From Saprospiraceae bacterium (GTDB taxonomy: Bacteria; Bacteroidota; Bacteroidia; Chitinophagales; Saprospiraceae), in assembly GCA_020630955.1 (NCBI GenBank), contig JAHDIE010000039.1, positions 1 to 33,097 of the forward strand: 33,097 nucleotides of DNA, in the 5' to 3' direction. Each line of letters opens with the position of its first letter. Position 1 is the stretch's first letter. Below the pieces are notes generated by a model that saw only the letters and a list, made by a program, of their open reading frames with translations, was not told the origin of the DNA and did no database searches. Both the position numbers and the translations under genes were made by a program. Of the stretch, positions 15,153-23,704 are shown one piece after another.

Positions 15153-17120
15153 TTAAGCTATTGATTCTTCTTCATTCTCAAATAGCTGATCATAATTTTT
15201 GTGCTCTCCATTTGACTTAGCGATTGGAGTATGTTCAACATAAGGTCTAGGACCAATCAATCTTTCAACATCTGATTTTAATAAAACTTCTTTCTCCAGT
15301 AACTGGTTGGCCAATATATGCAGTTCTTCTTTTTTCTCTGTTAGAAGTTTTTGTGCTCTCTCATATTGGACGTCGATCATCTGTCTTACTTCTGCATCAA
15401 TCATGGTTGCAGTTTCATCAGAATATGGTTTGTTGAACTGGTCTTGTTGCATTCCATAGAATGAAACATTACCTACCTTTTCATTCATTCCATATACTGC
15501 GATCATGGAATAAGCCATTTTGGTAACCTGATCCAAGTCATTTTGAGCACCAGTTGAGATTTTGTTAAAGATTATTTTTTCTGCTGCTCTACCACCGAGG
15601 GTCATACACATTCTGTCATTGAGCTGTTCAGTTCTGGTAATGTATTCTTCTTTAGGAAGATATTGAGCATATCCTAGTGTACCTATACCTCTCGGAACGA
15701 TGGTAACTTTAACCAAAGGAGAAGCATATTCTAGGAACCAACCACAGATAGCATGACCTGCTTCGTGGAAGGCTATGATTTCTTTTTCTTTAGGTGATAT
15801 AAGTTTGTTTTTCTTTTCAAGTCCACCAATAACTCTATCTAGTGCATAGTTAAAGTCATCCATGTCCACTGCCTTTTTTCCTCTTCTTGCTGCGATTAAA
15901 GCAGATTCATTGGCAACGTTGGCTATTTCAGCTCCGGCAAATCCTGGGGTCATTTCAGCAAGCACTTTAGGATCAATTTCATCACTTATCTTGATGGATT
16001 TTAGATGCACTTTGAAGATGGCTTCTCTTCCAACGAGATCTGGTCTGTCGATTCCAATCTGTCTATCAAATCTTCCCGGTCTCATAAGTGCGGAATCAAG
16101 GATATCTGGTCTGTTGGTTGCTGCCATTAAGATCACCCCTTTATCAGTACTAAAACCATCCATTTCTACAAGCAACTGGTTTAGTGTATTTTCTCTTTCA
16201 TCATTTCCACCTTGGATTGCGCCTTTCCCTCTTGCACGTCCGATGGCATCGATTTCATCAATAAAAACAATACAGGGTGCTTTTTCTCTGGCTTGTTTGA
16301 ATAAATCTCTTACTCTTGAAGCACCGACACCAACAAACATTTCTACAAAATCAGATCCTGAGATAGAGAAAAATGGAACACCTGCTTCTCCAGCGACAGC
16401 TTTTGCAAGTAAAGTTTTACCAGTACCTGGAGGACCTACAAGCAGAACACCTTTTGGAATTTTTCCTCCAAGTGAGGTATATTTTTTAGGGTTTTTCAAG
16501 AAGTCTACAACTTCCATAACCTCTTCTTTGGCTTCTTCTAATCCTGCTACATCTTGGAAAGTTACGTTGACTTTTGTGTTGTCAAACAAAGTTGCTTTTG
16601 ATTTTCCAATATTGAAGATTTGTCCGCCAGCACCACCAGCGCCACCTCCCATACGCCTTAAAAAGAAGATCCAAAGTCCTAAAAGTAAGAAAACAGGAAG
16701 AATCCATCCTAGGATATTACCTAACCAGTTTTCTCTTTCTTCAAAATCGTAATTAATGATTTTTGCTGGATGAGTTTTATTGAATTCATCGATTTTGGTT
16801 TCAAAATATTCTACAGACCCAATTTTGAAAGAGTAGTGAGGTTGAGGCAGTAGTTTTTTGGTTTCAAACTCAGGGTTTAGTTTTATTCCTTTTTCATTGA
16901 GAAATACATTTACTAAACCTTTATTGATGATTCTAATTTTTTCGATTTGACCATCTTTGGCCATATCAAAAAACTTACTTGAATTTATTTCGTTTGGTCC
17001 ATTTCCTACCACTCTCATCATATTGAAAAAAAGTAGGATCATAAGAATCACTAAGCCATAGATCCAATAAGGATTATAATTGGGTTTCTTATTGTTACCA
17101 TTTTTTGTTTCCTGTGTCAT
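15153..17120 (-). CDS. ftsH: ATP-dependent zinc metalloprotease FtsH
   Basis: A 655-residue membrane-anchored AAA+ protease that degrades unneeded or misfolded membrane and soluble proteins. There are two membrane helices (about 18-36 and 133-155) around a periplasmic domain, a Gly-rich linker ([10 protein letters not shown]), then the AAA+ module: Walker A GPPGTGKT (229-236), Walker [17 protein letters not shown] (283-298), pore motif MFVG, and second region of homology with RPGRFDRQ. The protease site is HEAGH at 452-456, with a third Zn ligand Asp about 528 ([10 protein letters not shown]). All catalytic elements are intact. It lies 39 bp after rsfS and 69 bp before purF on the same strand, forming a probable rsfS-ftsH-purF unit. 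Confidence 0.98.
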   Translation of the reverse strand: MTQETKNGNNKKPNYNPYWIYGLVILMILLFFNMMRVVGNGPNEINSSKFFDMAKDGQIEKIRIINKGLVNVFLNEKGIKLNPEFETKKLLPQPHYSFKIGSVEYFETKIDEFNKTHPAKIINYDFEERENWLGNILGWILPVFLLLGLWIFFLRRMGGGAGGAGGQIFNIGKSKATLFDNTKVNVTFQDVAGLEEAKEEVMEVVDFLKNPKKYTSLGGKIPKGVLLVGPPGTGKTLLAKAVAGEAGVPFFSISGSDFVEMFVGVGASRVRDLFKQAREKAPCIVFIDEIDAIGRARGKGAIQGGNDERENTLNQLLVEMDGFSTDKGVILMAATNRPDILDSALMRPGRFDRQIGIDRPDLVGREAIFKVHLKSIKISDEIDPKVLAEMTPGFAGAEIANVANESALIAARRGKKAVDMDDFNYALDRVIGGLEKKNKLISPKEKEIIAFHEAGHAICGWFLEYASPLVKVTIVPRGIGTLGYAQYLPKEEYITRTEQLNDRMCMTLGGRAAEKIIFNKISTGAQNDLDQVTKMAYSMIAVYGMNEKVGNVSFYGMQQDQFNKPYSDETATMIDAEVRQMIDVQYERAQKLLTEKKEELHILANQLLEKEVLLKSDVERLIGPRPYVEHTPIAKSNGEHKNYDQLFENEEESIA

Positions 17121-17159
17121 AAATTGCCTTGTAGTTAAAAACTAATTCTTGATTTATAA

Positions 17160-17549
17160 TTAATCTATGTCTTCGTAGGTTGTTTTTTCAGCATCGCCCC
17201 ATAAGTCTTCAAGATCGTAGAATTCTCGTGTTTCAGGGTAGAATACATGTACAATCACATCAAAATAATCGACCAAAATCCATTTTGCTCCTGCTATTCC
17301 CTCACTTCTTAAAGGCCTAATATCCAATTCATCCTTGAGTCTCAATTGAATATTTTGAGCTATTGACTTTACCTGTGTCGAGGAATCACCTTGACAGATG
17401 ATAAAATAATCAGTAGGTCTGTCTTCTAAATTAGTAAGATCAAGCTTTATGATCTTTTTCCCTTTGATGTCCTGAATACTATCTATTATTGTTGGGATAA
17501 AATTTGTAACCTGTTCTGTGCTGCTTGTACTGGCTTTTTGTGCGCTCAA
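17160..17549 (-). CDS. rsfS: Ribosome silencing factor RsfS (YbeB/Iojap)
   Basis: A 129-residue member of the RsfS/DUF143 family, which binds ribosomal protein uL14 and blocks subunit joining in starvation. Diagnostic stretches are KLDLTNLEDRPTDYFIICQG, DSSTQVKSIAQNI, GAKWILVDYFDVIVHVF and REFYDLEDLWGDA. The start appears to be TTG at 17549 (reading MSAQKASTSS): a stop codon lies two codons upstream in frame, and there is no ATG or GTG before the conserved domain. The first residues are poorly conserved in the family, so the exact start is the weakest part of the call. It is divergent from birA with 29 bp between start codons and is probably the first gene of rsfS-ftsH-purF. Confidence 0.93.
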   Translation of the reverse strand: MSAQKASTSSTEQVTNFIPTIIDSIQDIKGKKIIKLDLTNLEDRPTDYFIICQGDSSTQVKSIAQNIQLRLKDELDIRPLRSEGIAGAKWILVDYFDVIVHVFYPETREFYDLEDLWGDAEKTTYEDID

Positions 17550-17578
17550 ATTTTAATTTTAATAAATTGTAAAAATCA

Positions 17579-18361
17579 ATGTCTGGAGTATTCAGAAATT
17601 ATTCTTTCAAAAAATGGATTTATCAAAGTACATCCTTATCTACTAACGCAGATATATCATTATCTGTTTCAAAAAACTCTCCAAACACAAATATAGTGCT
17701 ATACACCTATAAGCAGTGGGCTGGAAAGGGACAAATTGGCAGAAAATGGCATAGTGGCGTAGATAAAAACCTGACATTATCACTTTTAGTGGCAATAAAT
17801 CAACTTTTGGCCAAGGATCAATTTCATTTTAATATGATCATTTCACTTTCCATTCGGGATTGGATTGCCTCAACTTTAGCAGATTCTATTAATGAAAATG
17901 TAGGTTGTTTTATTAAATGGCCTAATGACATTTATATAAATGATAAAAAACTAGCAGGAATTTTGATTCAGAATTCACTTGCCGATAAGTATATAACTAA
18001 GTCTACGGTTGGCATAGGAATTAATGTTAATGAGGACAATTTTCCATTGGATTTACCCAATCCAATTTCCATGGCAGAAATTACTGGGAATAAATATAAT
18101 CTAGGAGAGCTTTTTGCAAATTTGTTGTATTCATTGGAGAGGTTATTTTTTGATTACGATCAAATGTCTTTTGATGAACTAAAAAAACAATACATATCAA
18201 AAATGTATTTATTGAATCAAGAAAAGACATTTACCTTGAGTGAGACAGGACAAATTTTCAGCGGTAAGATTGTTGGAATAAATGATGAAGGAATGTTAGA
18301 AGTTGATCAAAAGGGAAGAATGAGTCGTTTTAATTTTAGGGAAATAAGATATAATAATTAA
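17579..18361 (+). CDS. birA: Biotin--[acetyl-CoA-carboxylase] ligase
   Basis: A 260-residue class I biotin protein ligase, which forms biotinyl-5'-AMP and transfers biotin to the carrier protein of acetyl-CoA carboxylase. The ATP/biotin loop GKGQIGRKW is at 49-57 (family form GRGRxGRxW, here with Lys in the second position). KWPNDIYI is at 113-120 and KKLAGILIQ at 123-131, carrying the conserved Lys. A small C-terminal SH3-like domain ends the protein (GKIVGINDEGMLEVDQKGRM). There is no N-terminal helix-turn-helix, so it should not be a transcriptional repressor as in E. coli. Its TAA overlaps the ATG of cinA by one base. The start lies 29 bp from the divergent rsfS start. Confidence 0.93.
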   Translation: MSGVFRNYSFKKWIYQSTSLSTNADISLSVSKNSPNTNIVLYTYKQWAGKGQIGRKWHSGVDKNLTLSLLVAINQLLAKDQFHFNMIISLSIRDWIASTLADSINENVGCFIKWPNDIYINDKKLAGILIQNSLADKYITKSTVGIGINVNEDNFPLDLPNPISMAEITGNKYNLGELFANLLYSLERLFFDYDQMSFDELKKQYISKMYLLNQEKTFTLSETGQIFSGKIVGINDEGMLEVDQKGRMSRFNFREIRYNN

Positions 18362-19605
18362 TGAAGGCATCAATATTAACGATTGGCACTGAATTATTAA
18401 TTGGACAGGTTGTGGATACCAATTCTGCCTGGCTTGGGCAAGAGTTAAACGCATTAGGAATCGAAGTAGTGGAAAGGAGATCTATCGCAGATAACAGGGA
18501 GTTGATTATGAGTTCTGTTGTAGAATTAAGTGAAAAGTCTTCTTTGGTTTTTATGACTGGAGGATTAGGTCCAACGAAAGATGATATAACTAAGAAGACA
18601 CTTGCTGATATGATGGGCCAAGAAATGGTATTTCATAAAGAAACGCATGCTAAGATTAAAGCCTATTTTGATCATATTGGGAAAGCTATGACCGATGCTC
18701 ATGTGGAACAATGTAAAATGCCAGTTGAGGCTATACTATTAGAAAATAATATGGGTACTGCACCAGGTATGTGGATGAATTATAAAGATTCTGTTGTTAT
18801 TTCCATGCCTGGTGTTCCTTCGGAGATGAAATATATCTTTAATAATGATTTGAAAAAGAAATTAAAATCTGAAGGTGCTGCTAGTGAAATTTTTCACAGA
18901 ACAATAAAGACTGCTGGGATCGGGGAAACGGTGATTGCCGATGGTATTGCGGATATAGAATCAAATTTGCCGAAAGGTGTCAGCTTGGCTTACTTACCTG
19001 GGATTGCTCAGGTGCGTGTAAGAGTAAGTGGCAATCCTGAAGAAAATAAAGATGTAAAACTCAGTGTTTTGGATATTGCTGATCAAATTGAAGAGAGAAT
19101 TTCAGAGTATGTATTTGGATATGATTCCGAAACTTTGCCGATGGCTATCATGAAAATCCTACAGACCAGGAAGCAAAAATTGACACTTGCGGAAAGCTGT
19201 ACCGGTGGCTATCTTTCCCATTGGCTGGTTTCAACTCCAGGAATATCCGAAGTATACGATGGCTCTGTCACAGCTTATAGCTATGATCTTAAAGAAAAAT
19301 TATTGGGTGTCAAACGCAGTACATTGCAACAGTTTGGTGCTGTGAGTGAAGAAGTAGTTCGAGAAATGGTACTTGGAGCAATTAATGCGACTGGATCAGA
19401 TTACGCAATCGCCATTTCAGGTATTGCTGGACCTGGAGGTGGAACACCAGACAAACCAGTAGGCACGGTATGGGTGGCTTGTGGTAATAATGACACTATG
19501 CTAGCTAAAAAACTACAATTGTCAAAAAATAGAGAAATGAATATTAAATATTCCGCTGCAATAGCATTGAATATATTAAGACGGTTGTTGTTGGCTAAGA
19601 ATTGA
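18361..19605 (+). CDS. cinA: CinA-like protein (NMN deamidase-related)
   Basis: A 414-residue two-domain protein. Residues 1-170 form a MoCF/MogA-like domain (ASILTIGTELLIGQVVDTNS, FMTGGLGPTKDD, MPGVPSEM). Residues about 255-414 form the CinA C-terminal domain with the nucleophile Ser279 in AESCTGGYLSHWL and the region ISGIAGPGGGTPDKPVGTVW. Such proteins hydrolyse NMN to NaMN in pyridine nucleotide recycling, and the N-terminal domain of some acts as an ADP-ribose pyrophosphatase. The competence-damage name is historical. The TAATG overlap with birA indicates cotranscription and coupling. A promoter for the next gene is embedded at its 3' end. Length is normal and motifs are intact. Confidence 0.95.
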   Translation: MKASILTIGTELLIGQVVDTNSAWLGQELNALGIEVVERRSIADNRELIMSSVVELSEKSSLVFMTGGLGPTKDDITKKTLADMMGQEMVFHKETHAKIKAYFDHIGKAMTDAHVEQCKMPVEAILLENNMGTAPGMWMNYKDSVVISMPGVPSEMKYIFNNDLKKKLKSEGAASEIFHRTIKTAGIGETVIADGIADIESNLPKGVSLAYLPGIAQVRVRVSGNPEENKDVKLSVLDIADQIEERISEYVFGYDSETLPMAIMKILQTRKQKLTLAESCTGGYLSHWLVSTPGISEVYDGSVTAYSYDLKEKLLGVKRSTLQQFGAVSEEVVREMVLGAINATGSDYAIAISGIAGPGGGTPDKPVGTVWVACGNNDTMLAKKLQLSKNREMNIKYSAAIALNILRRLLLAKN

Positions 19606-19614
19606 TTAAATTTG
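19585..19614 (+). promoter_or_regulatory. Bacteroidota-type promoter for the E2 gene
   Basis: TTG (19585-19587), a 19-base spacer, then TAAATTTG (19607-19614): an exact match to the -33/-7 pattern. It overlaps the last codons of cinA. The predicted leader before the ATG at 19637 is about 15 bases. This is the best promoter match in the window. Confidence 0.6.
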
Positions 19615-19636
19615 CAGTCTAAAATAAAACCAAAAT

Positions 19637-21025
19637 ATGGCCAAGGTTGAGTTAGTTATGCCCAAAATGGGAGAGAGCATTATGGAAGCTACAATTCTTA
19701 ATTGGGTAAAAAATGTAGGAGACAGAATTGAAGAGGACGAAACGATTTTAGAAATAGCCACGGACAAAGTTGATTCTGAGATACCATCACCTGTAGATGG
19801 AGTACTTGTAGAAGTATTAAGACAAGTGAATGATGTAGTACCTGTTGGAGAAGTGATTGCCATCCTGGAGACAGAAGGAGAGGTTCAGGATACACCTTCA
19901 ATACCTCAACAAGCAGAAGTTCCTGCTCCAGTTGAGCAAAAACCAGCGGCTGAACCGACGATCGAAAGTCCAGTTGCTTCACCTAGTGTTGAAAAAGAAA
20001 CAGTAGAAGTACCTTTTATTCCAGCAACAACCAATCAATCCAATGGTACAAAAATACCAACCAACAATAATGGCAAGTTTTATTCTCCATTGGTTAGATC
20101 AATAGCTAAGTCAGAACAAGTAAGTCTAGCAGAATTGGATGCCATGCATGGTAGTGGGAAAGGAGGTAGAGTAACAAAAAAAGACCTTTTGAATTATATC
20201 AGCCAAAGATCATCACCTGCAGCAGCTTCGGTTTCAAATCAAATGGTGCAGCAAAAATCAAATGTTTCTCAATCGGTTGCTAAGCCTGCTGTCAGTCCGG
20301 CAAGTTCAACCCAAGGTTCTCATGAGATTATAGAAATGGATCGAATGAGAAAAATGATTGCAGACCATATGGTGATGTCTAAACATACTTCTCCTCATGT
20401 TACTTCATTCGTGGAAGCAGATGTAACGAATCTTGTATCATGGAGAAATTCTGTAAAAGGTGGATTTATGGAAAAGTATGGTGAGAAAATTACATTCACA
20501 CCTATTTTTATTGAGGCGGTTGTTAAAGCGATTCAGGATTTTCCTATGATTAATGTGTCGGTGGATGGCACAAATATTATAAAGAAAAAGAATATCAATA
20601 TTGGGATGGCTACTGCTTTGCCTTCCGGAAATCTGATTGTGCCTGTTATAAAGAATGCCAATGGATTTAATTTGGTTGGCTTAACACAACAAGTAAATGG
20701 TTTGGCAAACAAGGCTCGAAACAACAAATTGAAGCCAGAAGATATTCAAGATGGAACATTTACGGTAACCAATGTAGGAACATTTGGAAATGTAATGGGG
20801 ACTCCGATCATTAATCAACCACAAGTAGCAATTCTGGCTTTGGGCGCAATTAGAAAGAAACCAGCAGTACTCGAAACAGAACATGGAGACGTTATAGCCA
20901 TACGTCAAATGATGTTTTTATCGTTGTCATATGATCATAGAGTTGTGGATGGATTTTTGGGAGGTTCGTTTTTGAGAAAAGTCGCTGATTATTTGGAAGC
21001 ATTCGATAAGTCTCAAACTATATAA
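19637..21025 (+). CDS. 2-oxoacid dehydrogenase E2 component (dihydrolipoamide acyltransferase)
   Basis: A 462-residue acyltransferase core subunit of a 2-oxoacid dehydrogenase complex. It has one lipoyl domain (1-78, lipoylated K44 in EIATDKVDSEI), a Pro/Ala/Glu-rich linker (about 85-145), a peripheral subunit-binding domain (about 148-190, SPLVRSIAKSEQVSLAELDA, GKGGRVTKKDLL) and a catalytic domain (about 225-462) with the active-site H434 and D438 in SYDHRVVDG. The single lipoyl domain and GESIMEATI start resemble the branched-chain or broad-specificity Bacteroidota E2 rather than the pyruvate type, but substrate cannot be fixed from sequence. No E1 or E3 gene is adjacent, so it is separated from its complex partners. 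It has its own promoter. Confidence 0.93.
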   Translation: MAKVELVMPKMGESIMEATILNWVKNVGDRIEEDETILEIATDKVDSEIPSPVDGVLVEVLRQVNDVVPVGEVIAILETEGEVQDTPSIPQQAEVPAPVEQKPAAEPTIESPVASPSVEKETVEVPFIPATTNQSNGTKIPTNNNGKFYSPLVRSIAKSEQVSLAELDAMHGSGKGGRVTKKDLLNYISQRSSPAAASVSNQMVQQKSNVSQSVAKPAVSPASSTQGSHEIIEMDRMRKMIADHMVMSKHTSPHVTSFVEADVTNLVSWRNSVKGGFMEKYGEKITFTPIFIEAVVKAIQDFPMINVSVDGTNIIKKKNINIGMATALPSGNLIVPVIKNANGFNLVGLTQQVNGLANKARNNKLKPEDIQDGTFTVTNVGTFGNVMGTPIINQPQVAILALGAIRKKPAVLETEHGDVIAIRQMMFLSLSYDHRVVDGFLGGSFLRKVADYLEAFDKSQTI

Positions 21026-21043
21026 TTTTCACACCAAAAACAC

Positions 21044-21051
21044 TATTTTTG
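21044..21051 (+). promoter_or_regulatory. -7 element before the PorE-like gene
   Basis: TATTTTTG is an exact TAnnTTTG match, 43 bases before the ATG at 21094. It forms the right side of a 6-bp inverted repeat, CAAAAA-CACTA-TTTTTG (21035-21051). There is no clear -33 TTG. Confidence 0.4.
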
Positions 21052-21093
21052 AGAGGCTTATGTCTTAAGAAAAAATATATATAAGGGTGTAAC

Positions 21094-23592
21094 ATGCAAA
21101 TTGCCGTTAGATTAGTATCGTTGATAATACTGTGCTTATTGGGTTTTAGTCCGATGAGTGCACAGACGGCTAAGAAAAAAGCTGAGAAGTTCTACAAAGA
21201 AAAAGAATACCAAAAGGCTTATGATCATTATATGATGATTAAAAATATCGAAAAAGATAAAGCCTCATTGGCCAAAAGAGGTATTTCTAGTTTTCACATC
21301 AATAAATTAATTTCTGCTTCAAAAGACCTTACCGCAGCTTACAAAATGGGTAATACCGCTGCAGAATTAAAATTCTATATGGGAAGGATCAATCATTCCA
21401 TGCGAAAATATGAAGATGCTATCTTTTTCTACAAATCGTATTTACGAGCGTTAAAAGCGAATGAAGAAATTAGACCTGATGTTGCCTTGTATATTAAAAA
21501 TTGTTTTTCTGGATTAAAGCAATCATATGTAGAAGAAGATCTTGGTTTTGTTGAAAATGCTGGGGACCTTGTTAATTCTAAAGCCGATGAAATCAATCCC
21601 GTTCCTAGTCCGACTATTGTGAATCGTTATTATTACTCTTCTAATCGAGCTCAAGATAATTATGACCTTTATAGTGCAGAGATGATAGAAGGGAAGTGGA
21701 AACAAGGTCATCACATACATCCCAGTTTGAATACCGATGAAAATGAAATTCTGCAAGATTGCAGTATTGATGGTTCGGTAATGGTATTTTTGAGAGGTGA
21801 TCAAACAGGAAGTAACCGGTTGTATCTTAATCGATATTCTGAAAGCAAGCATAACCAAAGAGTTGTTTTTTCAGAAACAAAAGCGGTAACTGGCGACAGA
21901 GATGTCTATCTTATCAATGATGAAAAGATGATATTTGCCAGTAATAGGCTGGGTGGTTTTGGTGGCTATGATCTTTACATTTCTGAGTTTACAACAGAAG
22001 GATGGTCCAGTCCTAAAAATTTAGGAGCTGGAGTCAATAGTAGTTATGATGAAAGATATCCTTTTATGAAGGAAGATGAAAGTGAGTTGTTTTTCAGTTC
22101 TAACAATCCAAATAGTATTGGTGGATTTGATATTTTTTCAGTTGAAAAAATTGGAGATACTTGGTCTGAAATATATTCTTATTCTTATCCTATTAATTCA
22201 CCTGAGGATGATGTTCAATTCAGGATTCAAGAAGAAGGATTTCAGGCGTATATGTCCTCTAATCGTAAATCATCTACTCTAGGTGGTTATGATATATATA
22301 CAGTATTTCTTAGAAAAGCAACAAAACCTCATACTTCAGAAGCCAAACAACCTTTATCCTTGATTAGGAGTAGTGTTAAAGATGAGGATTATGCTTATGA
22401 TGAGACGGATGATGAGTTTTTCAAACACGCTAGCGAAAAGATAGAAACGAAACCAGATACGATATCAAAATCTGTAGCAGCTAAGGAAGGAGAAGTAGAA
22501 TTGATAGATCAAAATCCTGAACTAAGTCCAAAAGAAGATTACGTTGAAACCGATACAACTGAAGTTTTGGATAAAGAACCAATAGATGAGAAAGTTGATG
22601 AATCAACAGCAGAAAAAAATCCTAATGATCTAGAAAAAACTCCTGAAGAAATAGGCGTAGATCAGCAGGACCCAATAAAAGAAGATTCGATAAATGAGGT
22701 AGAAGAAATTGACGAAAATTTAGATGAACCCGAGGATCTTTCAGTAAATCAGGAAGTGGAGTCATCTAAAGAGCCACAGCTTGATAAAAATAATGCAAAG
22801 GGTAATCGTTCTAATAAACGGAAGAAGGTTGATGAAAAATCTAGTGAGGATCTTTCAGAATTAACCTATGAATCAATTTATTATTCTGAATCTGATTTGC
22901 TGAATGAACAGCATATGGCAATTCTTAATGAGGTAGCTTCAGATATGAGAAAATTGGTAGATAGCAAAGTCATATTGACTTGCTATTCACTGCCTGAAGG
23001 ATTGCCAGAATTTGAACTGATGTTTTCAATTAAGCGTACAGAAAAATTAGCAAAATATCTGATTGAACAAGGTGTAGAGGAAAATAGAATTATTCTAAAA
23101 GGATTAGGTTCTTCCTACCCGTATATTAAAAAAGTGATTGAGAAAAATCTCTATGATGAATACAAAATGTACAACAATAGAATAGATCTAAAGTTGGTAA
23201 ATTATAATCAGCAAAGCGAAGTAATACAGCCTGTAATTGATGATAAATTATTAAGTCCAAAATATCCACTTTATCAAACAGTTATAGAGGATGTTTATTT
23301 TCGTGTCTTTATACATGAAACAGAGAAGAAAATGTATAAAAATGCCATTTTGAGATTTTATAATGATTTGCTGATAGAAAAAGATCTTGTTGAAAATAGT
23401 TACAAATACTATGTTGGCCTTTATACTGATTTTAAAAGCGCCTTTGAACTTAAAAGGGAGTTAGAAAACAGGAATGTATCTGAGGCAAGAATAGTGGCTT
23501 ATCTTAATGGGAACTTATTGAGTATAAGTGACGCAAAAATTCTCCAGGATCAATATCCAGAACTTATTAATTATATAGAGATTAATCAGTAA
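21094..23592 (+). CDS. PorE-like TPR/PD40/OmpA envelope protein with SPOR-like C-terminus
   Basis: An 832-residue exported protein. Signal peptide to about residue 24 (FSPMSAQ), then TPR helices (about 28-150), PD40/WD40-like beta-propeller repeats (about 165-405: YYYSSNRAQDNYDLYSAEM, IFASNRLGGFGGYDLYISE, LFFSSNNPNSIGGFDIFSVE, YMSSNRKSSTLGGYDIYTVF) and a very acidic linker (about 426-590). Next is an OmpA-like domain (about 592-705) and a SPOR-like end (about 770-825, YYVGLYTDFKSAFELKREL). The OmpA part keeps IKRTEKLAKYLIEQGVEENR and NNRIDLKL but lacks the usual peptidoglycan-binding Asp of the TDxxG segment, so binding may be altered. The architecture resembles PorE of the type IX secretion system and related gliding proteins. 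It could anchor an outer-membrane complex to peptidoglycan; PorE identity itself is not certain. Confidence 0.85.
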   Translation: MQIAVRLVSLIILCLLGFSPMSAQTAKKKAEKFYKEKEYQKAYDHYMMIKNIEKDKASLAKRGISSFHINKLISASKDLTAAYKMGNTAAELKFYMGRINHSMRKYEDAIFFYKSYLRALKANEEIRPDVALYIKNCFSGLKQSYVEEDLGFVENAGDLVNSKADEINPVPSPTIVNRYYYSSNRAQDNYDLYSAEMIEGKWKQGHHIHPSLNTDENEILQDCSIDGSVMVFLRGDQTGSNRLYLNRYSESKHNQRVVFSETKAVTGDRDVYLINDEKMIFASNRLGGFGGYDLYISEFTTEGWSSPKNLGAGVNSSYDERYPFMKEDESELFFSSNNPNSIGGFDIFSVEKIGDTWSEIYSYSYPINSPEDDVQFRIQEEGFQAYMSSNRKSSTLGGYDIYTVFLRKATKPHTSEAKQPLSLIRSSVKDEDYAYDETDDEFFKHASEKIETKPDTISKSVAAKEGEVELIDQNPELSPKEDYVETDTTEVLDKEPIDEKVDESTAEKNPNDLEKTPEEIGVDQQDPIKEDSINEVEEIDENLDEPEDLSVNQEVESSKEPQLDKNNAKGNRSNKRKKVDEKSSEDLSELTYESIYYSESDLLNEQHMAILNEVASDMRKLVDSKVILTCYSLPEGLPEFELMFSIKRTEKLAKYLIEQGVEENRIILKGLGSSYPYIKKVIEKNLYDEYKMYNNRIDLKLVNYNQQSEVIQPVIDDKLLSPKYPLYQTVIEDVYFRVFIHETEKKMYKNAILRFYNDLLIEKDLVENSYKYYVGLYTDFKSAFELKRELENRNVSEARIVAYLNGNLLSISDAKILQDQYPELINYIEINQ

Positions 23593-23704
23593 TGATCATC
23601 TCTTTGTTTGCCATTCTCAATTAATGCAGTGATTTTTAAAGGAGTTTTGATGTATTTAAAAATTTATGCATATCAAACTCAATATCTTTAAGTAAGTACT
23701 GTTG

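Noticed and set aside
15862-16752. A 296-codon open frame on the plus strand, opposite ftsH
   Set aside because: It lies wholly antisense to the conserved AAA+ domain of ftsH, is Pro/Ser-rich with no recognisable domain, and is explained by codon composition of the true gene.
23631-23664. A stem ATTTTTAAA / TTTAAAAAT between the PorE-like gene and thrS, as a bidirectional terminator
   Set aside because: The stem is purely A/T with a 14-base loop and no following T-run; too weak to call, although convergent genes would need termination here.
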